Source of the DNA: Neptunicoccus cionae
Lineage (GTDB): Bacteria > Pseudomonadota > Alphaproteobacteria > Rhodobacterales > Rhodobacteraceae
DNA: 64,000 bases
Direction: 5' to 3'
NCBI RefSeq assembly: GCF_002860325.1
Contig: NZ_PKOJ01000007.1
Coordinates: 124,001 to 188,000 of the forward strand
Shown here: positions 28,916 through 37,932 of the stretch, piece by piece
Layout: each line of letters begins with the position of its first letter
How positions within the stretch are numbered: position 1 is the stretch's first letter
Notes under the pieces: model-generated
The model's input: the letters and a program-made list of their open reading frames with translations, nothing else
Databases searched by the model: none
Told to the model about the DNA's origin: nothing
Made by a program: the position numbers and the translations under genes

Positions 28916-30016
28916 TTGGCAGATTTTAAACCGATCCGTGCGCTTGGGTTGATGTCGGGCACCTCTATGGATGGTGTGGACGGGGCGGTTCTGACCACTG
29001 ACGGCGTCGGGATACAGGACTTCGGAGAAAGCGCCTTTCGCCCGTTCACCGAGACCGAAGCCGATACTTTGCGCGCCGCGCAAGGGTTGTGGCCGGGGGA
29101 ACAGCCCGAGGTGTTACAGGCTGCGCTGGAGGTCATCCAGACCGCACACGCCGATCTGATAGGGGAATTCGAAGATATTGATCTGGTGGGTTTTCATGGT
29201 CAGACGCTTAACCATGATCCCGAAAACGGACGCACGTTCCAGCTTGGCGACGGGGATGATCTGGCGCAGCGCAGCGGTATCCCGACAGTTTGGGATTTTC
29301 GCAGCAACGATATGGTCATGGGCGGGCAGGGCGCACCGCTGGCGCCTTTTTTCCACTTCGCCTGTGCGAAATGGGCCGGACTTACCGCGTCTGCGGCGTT
29401 TCTTAATCTTGGCGGGGTGGGCAACGTCACGGTGGTTGATCCCTCCAAACCATCGCCTGAGACAACAGGCGCGTTGATGGCCTTTGACACCGGCCCTGCA
29501 AATGCGCCGTTGAACGATCTGATGACTGCGCGGCTGGGGCAGGGTTTCGACGAAGACGGGGCGCTGGCTGCCGCCGGCAACGTTGACGAAACTGTTCTCA
29601 CGCGCGTATTCCAGCGGTCTTTTTTCGCACAAAAACCGCCCAAGTCACTGGATCGACACGATTTTCACGATGTGCTGGAGCTTGTAGACAGGCTGGGTGA
29701 CGCGGATGCAGCGGCAACGCTCACGGCTCTGCCCGCTGCCTGTGTTGCTGCAAACCAGAGCCATCTGACCCTGCAACCGCAAAACTGGTACGTCTGCGGT
29801 GGTGGTGCGTCCAATCCGGTGATGATGCAGGAGCTGTCCAAGCGACTTACCGGACAGGTAGACTCTATCGGAGAACTCGGGCTCGACGGCGATATGCTTG
29901 AGGCACAGGCCTTTGCCTATCTCGCAGTCCGGAGCAAAAGGGGACTGCCTCTTTCAGCACCCGCCACAACGGGTTGCACGGCTCCGGCCACTGGCGGACG
30001 GTACAGCCAACCCTAA
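28916..30016 (+). CDS. anmK: anhydro-N-acetylmuramic acid kinase
   Basis: Phosphorylates and opens 1,6-anhydro-MurNAc during peptidoglycan recycling. The 366 residues include the ATP-binding N-terminus [16 protein letters not shown] (11-26) and the conserved segments [21 protein letters not shown] and [11 protein letters not shown]. Translation begins at TTG with GGAAAGGAAAG just upstream. It is divergent from tyrS. Its partner lytic transglycosylases are elsewhere, although one (13653) is in the window. Confidence 0.94.
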   Translation: MADFKPIRALGLMSGTSMDGVDGAVLTTDGVGIQDFGESAFRPFTETEADTLRAAQGLWPGEQPEVLQAALEVIQTAHADLIGEFEDIDLVGFHGQTLNHDPENGRTFQLGDGDDLAQRSGIPTVWDFRSNDMVMGGQGAPLAPFFHFACAKWAGLTASAAFLNLGGVGNVTVVDPSKPSPETTGALMAFDTGPANAPLNDLMTARLGQGFDEDGALAAAGNVDETVLTRVFQRSFFAQKPPKSLDRHDFHDVLELVDRLGDADAAATLTALPAACVAANQSHLTLQPQNWYVCGGGASNPVMMQELSKRLTGQVDSIGELGLDGDMLEAQAFAYLAVRSKRGLPLSAPATTGCTAPATGGRYSQP

Positions 30017-30064
30017 ACCTGCATCTCTTTTTGGGAAAAATATCCCCCGAGCGGAGCGGGGCAT

Positions 30065-30093
30065 CCTAAAGCCGCAAAGGCAGCGGCTTTAGG
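30065..30093. repeat. 11-bp hairpin between convergent genes
   Basis: CCTAAAGCCGC (30065-30075) and GCGGCTTTAGG (30083-30093) are perfect arms with a 7-nt loop. Just before it are GGGAAAAATATCCC and CCCCGAGCGGAGCGGGG, two more small palindromes. It probably ends both anmK and the convergent hydrolase transcript, though no T-run is present. Confidence 0.5.
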
Positions 30094-30116
30094 GAAATCT
30101 CTAGGTGACGCGCGGT

Positions 30117-30770
30117 TTAACGGGTTGTCTCTGTCAGGCGACGGCGGACATAGCCGTCAACTGTGTTGATCATCGTATCCATATGATCGTTTTCAAAGAA
30201 GTGACCCGCACCTTCCAGAACCTCGTGGGTGATGGTGATGCCTTTTTGCTCGTGCAGTTTTTCCACCAGATCCACCGTATCGGCAGGTGGTGCCACACGA
30301 TCGCCCGATCCGTTGATAATCAGACCGGAGGCAGGGCAGGGTGCGAGGAATGAGAAATCATACATATTCGCAGGAGGTGATACGCTGATAAATCCCGAGA
30401 TTTCGGGGCGACGCATCAGCAGTTGCATGCCGATCCATGCGCCGAAAGAGAATCCGGCGACCCAGCAATGTTTGGCATTGGGGTTCATTGCTTGCAGGTA
30501 GTCGAGCGCGGAAGCTGCATCTGACAGTTCCCCAACGCCTTGATCGTATTCACCCTGACTTTTGCCAACACCGCGGAAATTGAACCGCAGGACCGTAAAG
30601 CCCATTTTGTGGAATGCGTAATGCAGGTTGTAGACAACCTTGTTATTCATCGTGCCGCCAAACTGGGGATGCGGATGCAGGATGATCGCAATCGGCGCAT
30701 CTTTTTGCTTCTGCGGATGGTAGCGGCCTTCCAAACGACCGTCTGGTCCGGGAAAAATTACTTCAGGCAT
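30117..30770 (-). CDS. alpha/beta hydrolase
   Basis: A 217-residue alpha/beta hydrolase of the small dienelactone-hydrolase-like type. The nucleophile is Ser108 in GFSFGAW, with Asp in GSGDRVAPP and His in GAGHFFEN completing the triad. The HPHPQFGGTM and NFRGVGKSQGEYD motifs are typical of this widespread bacterial family, whose substrates are unknown. No signal peptide. It is divergent from the iscR-suf operon across about 195 bases. Confidence 0.87.
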   Translation of the reverse strand: MPEVIFPGPDGRLEGRYHPQKQKDAPIAIILHPHPQFGGTMNNKVVYNLHYAFHKMGFTVLRFNFRGVGKSQGEYDQGVGELSDAASALDYLQAMNPNAKHCWVAGFSFGAWIGMQLLMRRPEISGFISVSPPANMYDFSFLAPCPASGLIINGSGDRVAPPADTVDLVEKLHEQKGITITHEVLEGAGHFFENDHMDTMINTVDGYVRRRLTETTR

Positions 30771-30842
30771 AGGTGCAAACAGGCTCCGTTGGGGCAGGGT
30801 TTTCCGTATGATGGTGTTGTCTTTTACATGCCAGAGACATGG

Positions 30843-30871
30843 TTGACTATTCCCCTCGGAAAACCTAGAAC
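30843..30871 (+). promoter_or_regulatory. putative promoter of the iscR-suf operon
   Basis: TTGACT (30843-30848), a 17-nt spacer and TAGAAC (30866-30871). The -10 lies inside the Irr-type palindrome. The leader to the GTG of iscR would be about 88 nt. Confidence 0.5.
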
Positions 30872-30880
30872 AATTCTAAA
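30864..30880. promoter_or_regulatory. Irr-box-like iron-responsive palindrome
   Basis: TAGAA-CAA-TTCTA (30866-30878) with further matching bases gives 15 of 17 agreement with TTTAGAANNNTTCTAAA, the iron control element described for Irr in alphaproteobacteria. It covers the proposed -10 of the iscR-suf promoter, so repression under iron or haem limitation, or the reverse, can be predicted but not its sign. Confidence 0.6.
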
Positions 30881-30964
30881 TTGGGCGCGGTGGCCGCACT
30901 CCAAGCTGAACAGGAGTTAAGGCCTCATATCCCGCGCGTCAACACTTGCAATGGTGGAACGGCC

Positions 30965-31456
30965 GTGAAACTCAGTACAAAAGGCAGATATGCCCTGATT
31001 GCCTTGGTTGACTTGGCTCTGGAATCCAAGGGCGGGCTGGTCTCGCTCGGGGAAATCGCGGGCCGCCAGGACATCTCACTGGCCTATCTGGAACAGTTGT
31101 TCGTAAAACTGCGCCGTGCTGGCATTGTCGAGAGCGTGCGCGGTCCCGGTGGCGGCTATCGTCTGGCAGAATCGGCTGATGCGATCCGCGTGACGACAAT
31201 CCTAGAAGCTGTAGATGAATCAATGGATGCGCTGAGCAAAGGTGCCGGCGCCTCCGGTGCATCATCCGGATCGAGAGCGCAAAGCCTGTCGAACAGGTTC
31301 TGGGAGAGCCTGTCAGCACATGTCTATGTCTTTTTGCATCAGGCCCGTCTGAGCGATATCATCACCAACCAGATGGCTCCCTGTCCGGCGGTTCCATCCC
31401 TGTTCCAACTCGTCGACGAGAATTTGGAGCCGGAAAGTCAGGTCGAAGCAAAATGA
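30965..31456 (+). CDS. iscR: Rrf2-family regulator IscR, cysteine-poor type
   Basis: A 163-residue Rrf2 regulator heading the suf operon. The winged helix is MKLSTKGRYALIALVDLAL with ISLAYLEQLFVKLRRAGIV and the GPGGGYRL wing. In E. coli IscR three cysteines bind a [2Fe-2S] cluster; here the same stretch (93-113, [20 protein letters not shown]) has Gly, Ser and Ser, and the only cysteine is Cys140. A single-Cys IscR with unusual cluster ligation has been described from Rhodobacter sphaeroides, and this looks like that type. GTG at 30965 is chosen for the family start KLSTKGRYA. Its stop overlaps the next start (ATGA). Confidence 0.92.
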   Translation: MKLSTKGRYALIALVDLALESKGGLVSLGEIAGRQDISLAYLEQLFVKLRRAGIVESVRGPGGGYRLAESADAIRVTTILEAVDESMDALSKGAGASGASSGSRAQSLSNRFWESLSAHVYVFLHQARLSDIITNQMAPCPAVPSLFQLVDENLEPESQVEAK

Positions 31457-32496
31457 CCCGGGTGTATCTGGACTGGAATGCGACGGCCCCATTGAGGGAC
31501 GAAGCCCGCAGCGCAATGCTCGCGGCGATGGATGCTGTGGGAAACCCGTCAAGCGTCCACGCCGAAGGGCGCAAGGCGCTGGCTATTGTTGAGCGTGCGC
31601 GGGTGCAGATTAAAGCCGCTTTTGGCGTCGGGTCCGGTGATCTGGTGTTTACCTCCGGTGCCACCGAAGGGGCTGCGCTGGTTCTGAACGGCCGCGAGAT
31701 CAGCTGCGGCGCCACAGAACATGATGCGGTTCATGCCTGGTGTGATCCGAACCTGCCGGTCGACGGGCAAGGCAGGATTGCGGTTGAATCGCCGGAAAAT
31801 TCAGCCCTTCAGGCCGCCAACAGCGAAACCGGTATCCTGCAGGGCGGGTTCGAAAATATTGCGCTATGTGATGCGGTTCAGGCCTTTGGCAAGATACCCT
31901 TTGCCTTTGAATGGTCCGGCGCGCAAGCGGCGCTGCTGTCAGCCCACAAGATCGGCGGCCCGAAGGGCATCGGCGCGGTCGTGCTGCAACAGGGGCAGGA
32001 GGTTCCGGCGTTGATCAAGGGCGGCGGTCAGGAGCAGGGGCGGCGTTCAGGCACGGAGAATGTGATCGGTATCGCCGGTTTCGGTGCAGCGGCGGAAGCG
32101 GCGCAGCGGGATCTGGACAGTGGTTTGTGGGAACAGGTCGCAATTCTGCGTGATGAATTGGAAGCCCGTCTTGCCGATGAAGCGCCCGATGCCGATATCA
32201 TCGGAAGAACCACGCAGCGGCTGCCGAACACCAGTTGTATCGCTGTTGCGGGCTGGAAGGGTGAAACGCAGGTCATGCAGATGGATCTGGCAGGATATGC
32301 CATTTCTGCGGGATCAGCCTGTTCCAGTGGCAAGGTAAAGCAAAGTCGGGTGTTGAAGGCCATGGGCTTTGACGATACGACCGCAAGTTCTGCGATCAGG
32401 GTCAGCTTTGGCCCCGCCACCACCCGCGACGAAGTGATGGGGTTTGCCGAAGCTTGGCTGGCCCAATACAGGAAATTCAAAGCCCGCGCAGCCTAG
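31453..32496 (+). CDS. cysteine desulfurase, IscS/NifS class
   Basis: A PLP enzyme that removes sulfur from cysteine for cluster assembly. At 347 residues it is short for IscS (about 404). PLP Lys166 is in LLSAHKIGGPKGIG and Asp140 in ALCDAVQ. The persulfide cysteine is Cys290 in SAGSACSSGK. The class I loop is present, so this is a group I desulfurase beside the group II SufS at the far end of the same operon. It overlaps iscR by four bases. Confidence 0.92.
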   Translation: MTRVYLDWNATAPLRDEARSAMLAAMDAVGNPSSVHAEGRKALAIVERARVQIKAAFGVGSGDLVFTSGATEGAALVLNGREISCGATEHDAVHAWCDPNLPVDGQGRIAVESPENSALQAANSETGILQGGFENIALCDAVQAFGKIPFAFEWSGAQAALLSAHKIGGPKGIGAVVLQQGQEVPALIKGGGQEQGRRSGTENVIGIAGFGAAAEAAQRDLDSGLWEQVAILRDELEARLADEAPDADIIGRTTQRLPNTSCIAVAGWKGETQVMQMDLAGYAISAGSACSSGKVKQSRVLKAMGFDDTTASSAIRVSFGPATTRDEVMGFAEAWLAQYRKFKARAA

Positions 32497-32526
32497 CGGC
32501 GGGCAAAAAACAATGAGGACAGCAAC

Positions 32527-34038
32527 ATGGCTGCTTTAGACGACGTACAAGTCAAAGAAGGTGTCGATCAGGAAACCGTAGATGCGGTTCAATCCGTGGG
32601 TGGAAAATACAAATACGGTTTTGAGACAGACATTGAAATCGAATACGCCCCGAAAGGGTTGAACGAAGACATCGTGCGCCTGATTTCGGAGAAGAACAAA
32701 GAGCCGGAATGGATGCTGGAATGGCGTCTGGCCGCCTATCGCCGCTGGTTGCAGATGGAAGAACCCGATTGGGCGATGGTGGATTACCCTGAAATCGATT
32801 TTCAGGACCAGTACTACTACGCCCGCCCGAAATCCATGGCCGAGAAGCCGAAGTCTCTGGACGATGTTGACCCCAAGCTATTGGAAACCTACGCAAAACT
32901 GGGCATTCCATTGAAAGAGCAAGCGCTTCTCGCAGGTGTGGAAGCGCCCGAAGGCGACCGTCGCGTGGCTGTGGATGCGGTGTTTGATAGCGTTTCCGTC
33001 GGCACGACCTTCAAGGATGAACTGGCCAAGGCCGGTGTGATCTTCTGTTCGATTTCAGAAGCCATTCAGGATCACCCCGAACTGGTGAAGAAATACCTCG
33101 GTTCTGTGGTGCCGCAATCTGACAACTACTACGCCACGCTGAACTCTGCCGTATTCTCGGACGGGTCTTTTGTATACATCCCCGAAGGCACCAAATGCCC
33201 GATGGAACTGTCCACCTATTTCCGCATCAACGCTGAAAACACCGGCCAGTTCGAACGCACGCTGATCATCGCGGAAAAGGGCGCTTATGTGTCCTACCTC
33301 GAAGGCTGTACTGCACCCCAACGGGACATCGCCCAGTTGCACGCAGCTGTTGTAGAACTGGTGCTGCTGGAAGATGCAGAAATCAAATATTCCACCGTTC
33401 AGAACTGGTTCCCCGGTGATGAAGAAGGCAAGGGCGGTATCTACAACTTTGTGACCAAACGGGCCGATTGCCGTGGCGACCGTTCTAAAGTGATGTGGAC
33501 CCAAGTCGAAACAGGTTCTGCCGTGACGTGGAAATATCCGTCCTGCATCCTGCGGGGCGACGACAGTCAGGGTGAGTTCTATTCCATCGCCATCGCAAAC
33601 AACATGCAGCAGGCCGATACCGGCACGAAAATGATCCATCTGGGTAAAAACACCAAGAGCCGGATTGTCTCCAAAGGGATCAGCGCAGGCAAGGCGCAAA
33701 ATACCTATCGCGGGCTGGTCTCCATGCATCCCAAGGCACAGAACGCGCGGAACTATACCCAGTGTGACAGCCTTCTGATCGGGGACAAATGTGGTGCGCA
33801 TACAGTGCCCTACATTGAAGTGAAGAATAACTCCGCGCGGGTCGAGCACGAAGCGACCACCTCCAAAGTTGACGACGAACAACTGTTCTACTGCCGCCAG
33901 CGGGGCATGGACGAAGAAGAAGCCGTGGCGCTGGTTGTCAACGGGTTCTGTAAGGACGTGTTGCAGGCCCTGCCTATGGAATTTGCCATGGAAGCACAGG
34001 CGCTGGTTGCCATCTCTCTGGAAGGATCGGTGGGCTAA
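32527..34038 (+). CDS. sufB: Fe-S cluster assembly protein SufB
   Basis: Scaffold subunit of the SufBCD complex on which clusters are built. The 503-residue protein includes the beta-helix core, the segment [20 protein letters not shown], and Cys413 in [11 protein letters not shown], matching the cysteine needed for cluster assembly in E. coli SufB. The HEATTSKV and [12 protein letters not shown]-like motifs near the C-terminus are as expected. AGGACAGCAAC precedes the ATG. sufC follows after 68 bases. Confidence 0.97.
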   Translation: MAALDDVQVKEGVDQETVDAVQSVGGKYKYGFETDIEIEYAPKGLNEDIVRLISEKNKEPEWMLEWRLAAYRRWLQMEEPDWAMVDYPEIDFQDQYYYARPKSMAEKPKSLDDVDPKLLETYAKLGIPLKEQALLAGVEAPEGDRRVAVDAVFDSVSVGTTFKDELAKAGVIFCSISEAIQDHPELVKKYLGSVVPQSDNYYATLNSAVFSDGSFVYIPEGTKCPMELSTYFRINAENTGQFERTLIIAEKGAYVSYLEGCTAPQRDIAQLHAAVVELVLLEDAEIKYSTVQNWFPGDEEGKGGIYNFVTKRADCRGDRSKVMWTQVETGSAVTWKYPSCILRGDDSQGEFYSIAIANNMQQADTGTKMIHLGKNTKSRIVSKGISAGKAQNTYRGLVSMHPKAQNARNYTQCDSLLIGDKCGAHTVPYIEVKNNSARVEHEATTSKVDDEQLFYCRQRGMDEEEAVALVVNGFCKDVLQALPMEFAMEAQALVAISLEGSVG

Positions 34039-34106
34039 ACAGCCTGCCAACCCCACGAAATTCGCCGTACCTGCGGGGCGGCACTGCTACAATCAAGGAT
34101 AATAAA

Positions 34107-34862
34107 ATGTTGGAAATCAAAAACCTGCACGTCGGTCTTGAAGAAGAAGACAAGCAAATCCTCAAAGGTGTGAACCTGACTGTGGAAACCGGCAAGGTTC
34201 ATGCGATCATGGGGCCGAACGGCTCTGGCAAATCGACTCTGTCTTATGTTCTCTCCGGTAAGGACGGGTACGAAGTGACCGACGGTTCAGCGGAACTGGA
34301 AGGCGTGGACATTCTGGATATGGAACCGGAAGAACGCGCGGCAGCCGGTTTGTTTCTGGCCTTCCAATACCCTGTTGAAATTCCCGGCGTCGGAAACATG
34401 ACCTTCCTGCGGACGGCCGTGAATGCACAGCGCAAGGCCCGTGGCGAAGAAGAACTGAGCGCGGCAGAGTTTCTAAAAGTGGTTCGTGAAAAAGCAAAAT
34501 CCCTGAAAATCGACGCGGATATGCTGAAACGCCCCGTTAATGTCGGCTTCTCGGGTGGTGAGAAGAAGCGCAACGAGATCCTGCAAATGGCGATGCTGGA
34601 ACCGAAGATGTGCATTCTCGACGAAACCGACTCCGGTCTAGATGTGGACGCGATGAAGCTCGTGGCGGAAGGTGTGAACGCCCTGCGTGATGCCGGTCGC
34701 TCTTTCCTTGTGATCACTCACTACCAACGGCTGCTGGACCACATCAAACCGGATGTGGTGCACATTATGGCAGACGGCAAGATCGTGAAGACGGGCGGTC
34801 CGGAGCTGGCACTGGAAGTTGAAAACAACGGTTACGCCGACATTCTGGCAGAGGTGGCCTAA
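34107..34862 (+). CDS. sufC: Fe-S cluster assembly ATPase SufC
   Basis: ABC-type ATPase that drives rearrangement of SufB-SufD. The 251 residues include Walker A GPNGSGKS (36-43), the SufC-specific signature GFSGGEKKRNEI (about 149-160), and Walker B CILDETDSGLD with Glu following Asp. It sits between sufB and sufD and its stop is one base before the sufD ATG. Confidence 0.97.
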   Translation: MLEIKNLHVGLEEEDKQILKGVNLTVETGKVHAIMGPNGSGKSTLSYVLSGKDGYEVTDGSAELEGVDILDMEPEERAAAGLFLAFQYPVEIPGVGNMTFLRTAVNAQRKARGEEELSAAEFLKVVREKAKSLKIDADMLKRPVNVGFSGGEKKRNEILQMAMLEPKMCILDETDSGLDVDAMKLVAEGVNALRDAGRSFLVITHYQRLLDHIKPDVVHIMADGKIVKTGGPELALEVENNGYADILAEVA

Positions 34863-36137
34863 ATGTCTGCCAAGCTGAAAAACAAGGGCGTTGTGCCCTC
34901 TATTACTGTGCCGGATGGCGGTAAATGGGCCACCACGGCCCGTCAGACCGCCGCTGATCTGCTGTCGGAAACAGGTTTGCCCCATCGTCGGGATGAATAC
35001 TGGAAGTATACCGACCCGACAACGCTGACCGCACCGGAAGCAACTCCTGCTGCGATTTTCAAAAGCGACGAAGCCCTGCCGTTTGACGGGGTGGATGCGG
35101 TAAAGATCGTGTTTGTGGATGGCGTCTATGACGCGGCGCAATCAGACGCGCTCGAACTGGCCGGTGTTGAAATCGAAACGCTGGCAGATGCAGCGCAGAA
35201 GGATATTCACTGGGCCGGTTCGGTCTACGGCGTGCTTGAGGGCAGGGGCCAGAACCCTGTGTCCCGTCCGCTGGCGTCCTATAATACTGCCGTGTCCGAA
35301 CAGGGTTTCGTGATCCGTGCGACAGGTAAAGCGGCCAAGCCGATCAGCTTTATCTATCTGCACGAAAGCGAAACATCCGACGCGGTGATCCATCACACGA
35401 TCAAGCTCGACGAAGGGGCGGATCTGACGGTGCTGGAAAACGGCCCTGCTGCGGCGCGGATCAATGCGGTTATGGAAGTCGAAGTTGCGGATAGCGCAGC
35501 GTTTCATCATGTGCGCGCCCAAGGGCGGGATCACGAACGCCGCACCGCCACCCATATCTTCGCGCGCCTTGGTACTGAAAGCAGCTTTAAGTCTTTCACT
35601 CTTACTGTGAACGGCATCCTGACACGAAATGATGCGATCATCGAATTTACCGGCGACAATGCCCATGCCACAGTGGCCGGTGCCTGTGCGGGGGATGGGG
35701 CGTTCCATCACGATGACACCGTTTTCATCACCCATGATGCGGTGAACTGTGAAAGCCGTCAGGTGTTCAAGAAGGTTCTGCGCAACGGTGCAGTCGGAGT
35801 ATTTCAGGGCAAGATTCTGGTGAAACCGGATGCCCAGAAAACCGACGGCTACCAGATCAGCCAAGGTTTGTTACTGGACGAAAATTCCACCTTTCAGGCC
35901 AAACCGGAGCTGGAAATCTACGCCGATGATGTGGCCTGTTCCCACGGTTCTACCGTTGGAGCGATCGACGACACAGCCTTGTTTTACCTCACCTCCCGCG
36001 GGATTCCCCATAAAGAGGCGCAGGACATGCTGACTCTTGCCTTCCTTGGTGAAGCCATCGACGAAGTGGAAGACGAGGCACTGGCCGACGACCTGCGCAG
36101 CCTGCTTCAGGGCTGGATGGCGCGGCGGCACAGCTGA
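34863..36137 (+). CDS. sufD: Fe-S cluster assembly protein SufD
   Basis: Paralogue of SufB and third part of the SufBC2D complex, involved in iron entry. The 424-residue protein has a weakly conserved N-terminus, then the beta-helix with HHTIKLDEGADLTVLEN and the conserved block YADDVACSHGSTVGAIDDTALFYLTSRG, presented here as YADDVACSHGSTVGAID and LFYLTSRGIP (about 350-385). The GIPHKEAQDML helix is typical. Its TGA overlaps the next ATG by one base. Confidence 0.96.
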   Translation: MSAKLKNKGVVPSITVPDGGKWATTARQTAADLLSETGLPHRRDEYWKYTDPTTLTAPEATPAAIFKSDEALPFDGVDAVKIVFVDGVYDAAQSDALELAGVEIETLADAAQKDIHWAGSVYGVLEGRGQNPVSRPLASYNTAVSEQGFVIRATGKAAKPISFIYLHESETSDAVIHHTIKLDEGADLTVLENGPAAARINAVMEVEVADSAAFHHVRAQGRDHERRTATHIFARLGTESSFKSFTLTVNGILTRNDAIIEFTGDNAHATVAGACAGDGAFHHDDTVFITHDAVNCESRQVFKKVLRNGAVGVFQGKILVKPDAQKTDGYQISQGLLLDENSTFQAKPELEIYADDVACSHGSTVGAIDDTALFYLTSRGIPHKEAQDMLTLAFLGEAIDEVEDEALADDLRSLLQGWMARRHS

Positions 36138-36634
36138 TGTCGCTGCTGGCAGATATTGGCGCGGCCTATCGCGGGCCGCGCCGCGAAATGGCCCATCAGG
36201 TGTCCATTATGACGGAACCCCGTATTCTTATGCTGGGGTTTACCGCCTGCCTGTTGAATTACGTGTCCCGGATGCCGGATCTGGCCGCGATTTCCTTTCT
36301 GGCAGAGGATGATCCGGCAATGATGCGGGCACGCTTTGCAACGTTGTTTGTGTCATCCGTGATCATGGGGCCGCTGTTCCTTTATATCATTGCCGCCTTG
36401 TCCCATCTGGTTTTGCGCCTGTTTGGCGGGCAGGCGACATGGCAGGAAGCGCGTCTTGCATTGATGTGGGCGGCGCTGGTTGCATCACCACTGGTGCTAA
36501 TCAGCGGCGCTTCCAAAGTCTTTGCCCCCCCTTCGGTTTTTTTGGTTGCCACACTGCTGACGGCTGTGGTCTTCTGCTGGCAATGGGCCTTATGTCTTGC
36601 AACAATTGAATTTCCCCGCAGGGTCACGGCCTGA
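36137..36634 (+). CDS. YIP1-like membrane protein, first of three in the suf operon
   Basis: A 165-residue integral membrane protein. A cytoplasmic N-terminus (AAYRGPRREMAHQVSIM) leads into several hydrophobic segments: about 29-46, 72-96, 107-125 and 132-155. The arrangement resembles YIP1-domain proteins, but similarity is judged only from topology and short motifs such as WQEARLALMWAALVASP. It overlaps sufD by one base and precedes two similar genes, so it is transcribed with the iron-sulfur operon. Function unknown. Confidence 0.7.
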   Translation: MSLLADIGAAYRGPRREMAHQVSIMTEPRILMLGFTACLLNYVSRMPDLAAISFLAEDDPAMMRARFATLFVSSVIMGPLFLYIIAALSHLVLRLFGGQATWQEARLALMWAALVASPLVLISGASKVFAPPSVFLVATLLTAVVFCWQWALCLATIEFPRRVTA

Positions 36635-36673
36635 TTAAGTGTTGATAAACAACATAAAAAGCAGAGCGGGCAC

Positions 36674-37339
36674 ATGACACATTCAGAAGACGAATTCGAA
36701 GCCGGTCACGGCGTTTTCCAACTTGACCGCAATGGACTGGTTGATCGCGTAAGCGATGGCTGGCGCGACATGCGTGCCTCTACGCGACGTTTGTTGCGTG
36801 AAAAGCCCAGCGAAGGGCGGTTGATTTTCTACGTTCTCGTTTCTGATATGGTGTTCTTTGCCAGTTGGTCCCTGAAAACTCTGGTGGCACCGGCTTCCAT
36901 CGCCGGTGGGATTATTTCCGCAGATAAAATCGGCCTTCTGATGATGGCTGCCCTGATGTTGCGCACCGCATTGATGTATCTGTTTTCGCTGCTGGTGCAA
37001 GTTGTCGCCAAAATCTTCAAAGGTGCTGCCAACTGGAAGGATACCCGTACAGCGGTTTTCTGGGGCGCATTTGTCTCTGCACCCTTCGGTTTGGCGGCGG
37101 CTGTGATTGCGGCCGTCATGGGGATGTACGAACCCGTGATGCCATTTCTGGGCAACAAATGGCTGGCTTTGCCGGTCTATTGGCTCGGTCTGATCCCTTT
37201 CGTGTGGTATATTGCAGCAGGTACCGCAGAAGCGCATAAATTCCGGATGACAAGCCCGACATTCATGGCTATGTCGTTGTTCGCACTCGTTTTAACCGTG
37301 GCAACATTGCTGGTCGGTGCAGGAGATATGATCGGATGA
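36674..37339 (+). CDS. YIP1-like membrane protein, second of three
   Basis: A 221-residue protein with a charged N-terminus (about 1-55, many Asp, Glu and Arg) and about five membrane segments (about 55-73, 93-118, 131-158, 168-188, 194-217). The middle part KGAANWKDTRTAVFWGAFVSAPFG parallels WQEARLALMWAALVASP of the preceding gene, so the two are probably paralogues. Its 3' end overlaps the next gene by four bases (ATGA). Role in cluster assembly or iron supply is only suggested by position. Confidence 0.72.
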   Translation: MTHSEDEFEAGHGVFQLDRNGLVDRVSDGWRDMRASTRRLLREKPSEGRLIFYVLVSDMVFFASWSLKTLVAPASIAGGIISADKIGLLMMAALMLRTALMYLFSLLVQVVAKIFKGAANWKDTRTAVFWGAFVSAPFGLAAAVIAAVMGMYEPVMPFLGNKWLALPVYWLGLIPFVWYIAAGTAEAHKFRMTSPTFMAMSLFALVLTVATLLVGAGDMIG

Positions 37340-37932
37340 CCCCACAGCGACTGATTGACTTTGTGCCATTGGCAATCCAGTCGCTGACCCAACCGAGGGC
37401 CACGTTGCGCCAGATTCTTGCGATTCCGGCCAACCGGAACGAAGTCGTCCTTGCGGGCTGGTTTGTAATCGTTCTGAACTTGATGTTTTCCCTGCTTGCG
37501 GGGCTCCTGATTTATCCCGAAGCGGTCGCGCAGGCCGAATCCCTTCCCCTTGGAAGCAGCGTTGTCATGCTTGCCCTGACATTGTTCGGCGGGGCGTTCT
37601 TGATGTACCGCGTCGGACGCGCATTTGGCGGCACCGGTGATTTCGACAGCAGTTTGAAGACCGTGATCTGGCTGAACTTTATCCTGTTTCTCGTTCAGAT
37701 TCCGGTCCCGTTTGCCACACTTCACAGTGCTGAAACCTCCGGGCTCGTCATGCTTCTGGTGCTGGTTGTTGCGATGATACAAATTACCGCACAGGTTATG
37801 GAGCTTCACGGCTTTACCAAAGTCATGCCCGTGTTACTTGGCATTATCGGGGTGCAACTTGCGCTCGGGTTCGTGATGCTGGTGGTGTTCAGCATCATGG
37901 GCGCCACTCTTCCAATGCAAACGGTGAAATGA
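37336..37932 (+). CDS. YIP1 family membrane protein, third of three
   Basis: A 198-residue protein whose N-terminus (TPQRLIDFVPLAIQSLTQPRATLRQILA, given here in part) is the typical pre-membrane region of YIP1 proteins. It is followed by about five membrane segments, with GGTGDFDSSLKTVIWLNFILFL as the family-like central motif. It overlaps both neighbours by four bases (ATGA junctions with the preceding gene and with sufS), so the whole run is translationally coupled. Confidence 0.75.
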   Translation: MTPQRLIDFVPLAIQSLTQPRATLRQILAIPANRNEVVLAGWFVIVLNLMFSLLAGLLIYPEAVAQAESLPLGSSVVMLALTLFGGAFLMYRVGRAFGGTGDFDSSLKTVIWLNFILFLVQIPVPFATLHSAETSGLVMLLVLVVAMIQITAQVMELHGFTKVMPVLLGIIGVQLALGFVMLVVFSIMGATLPMQTVK

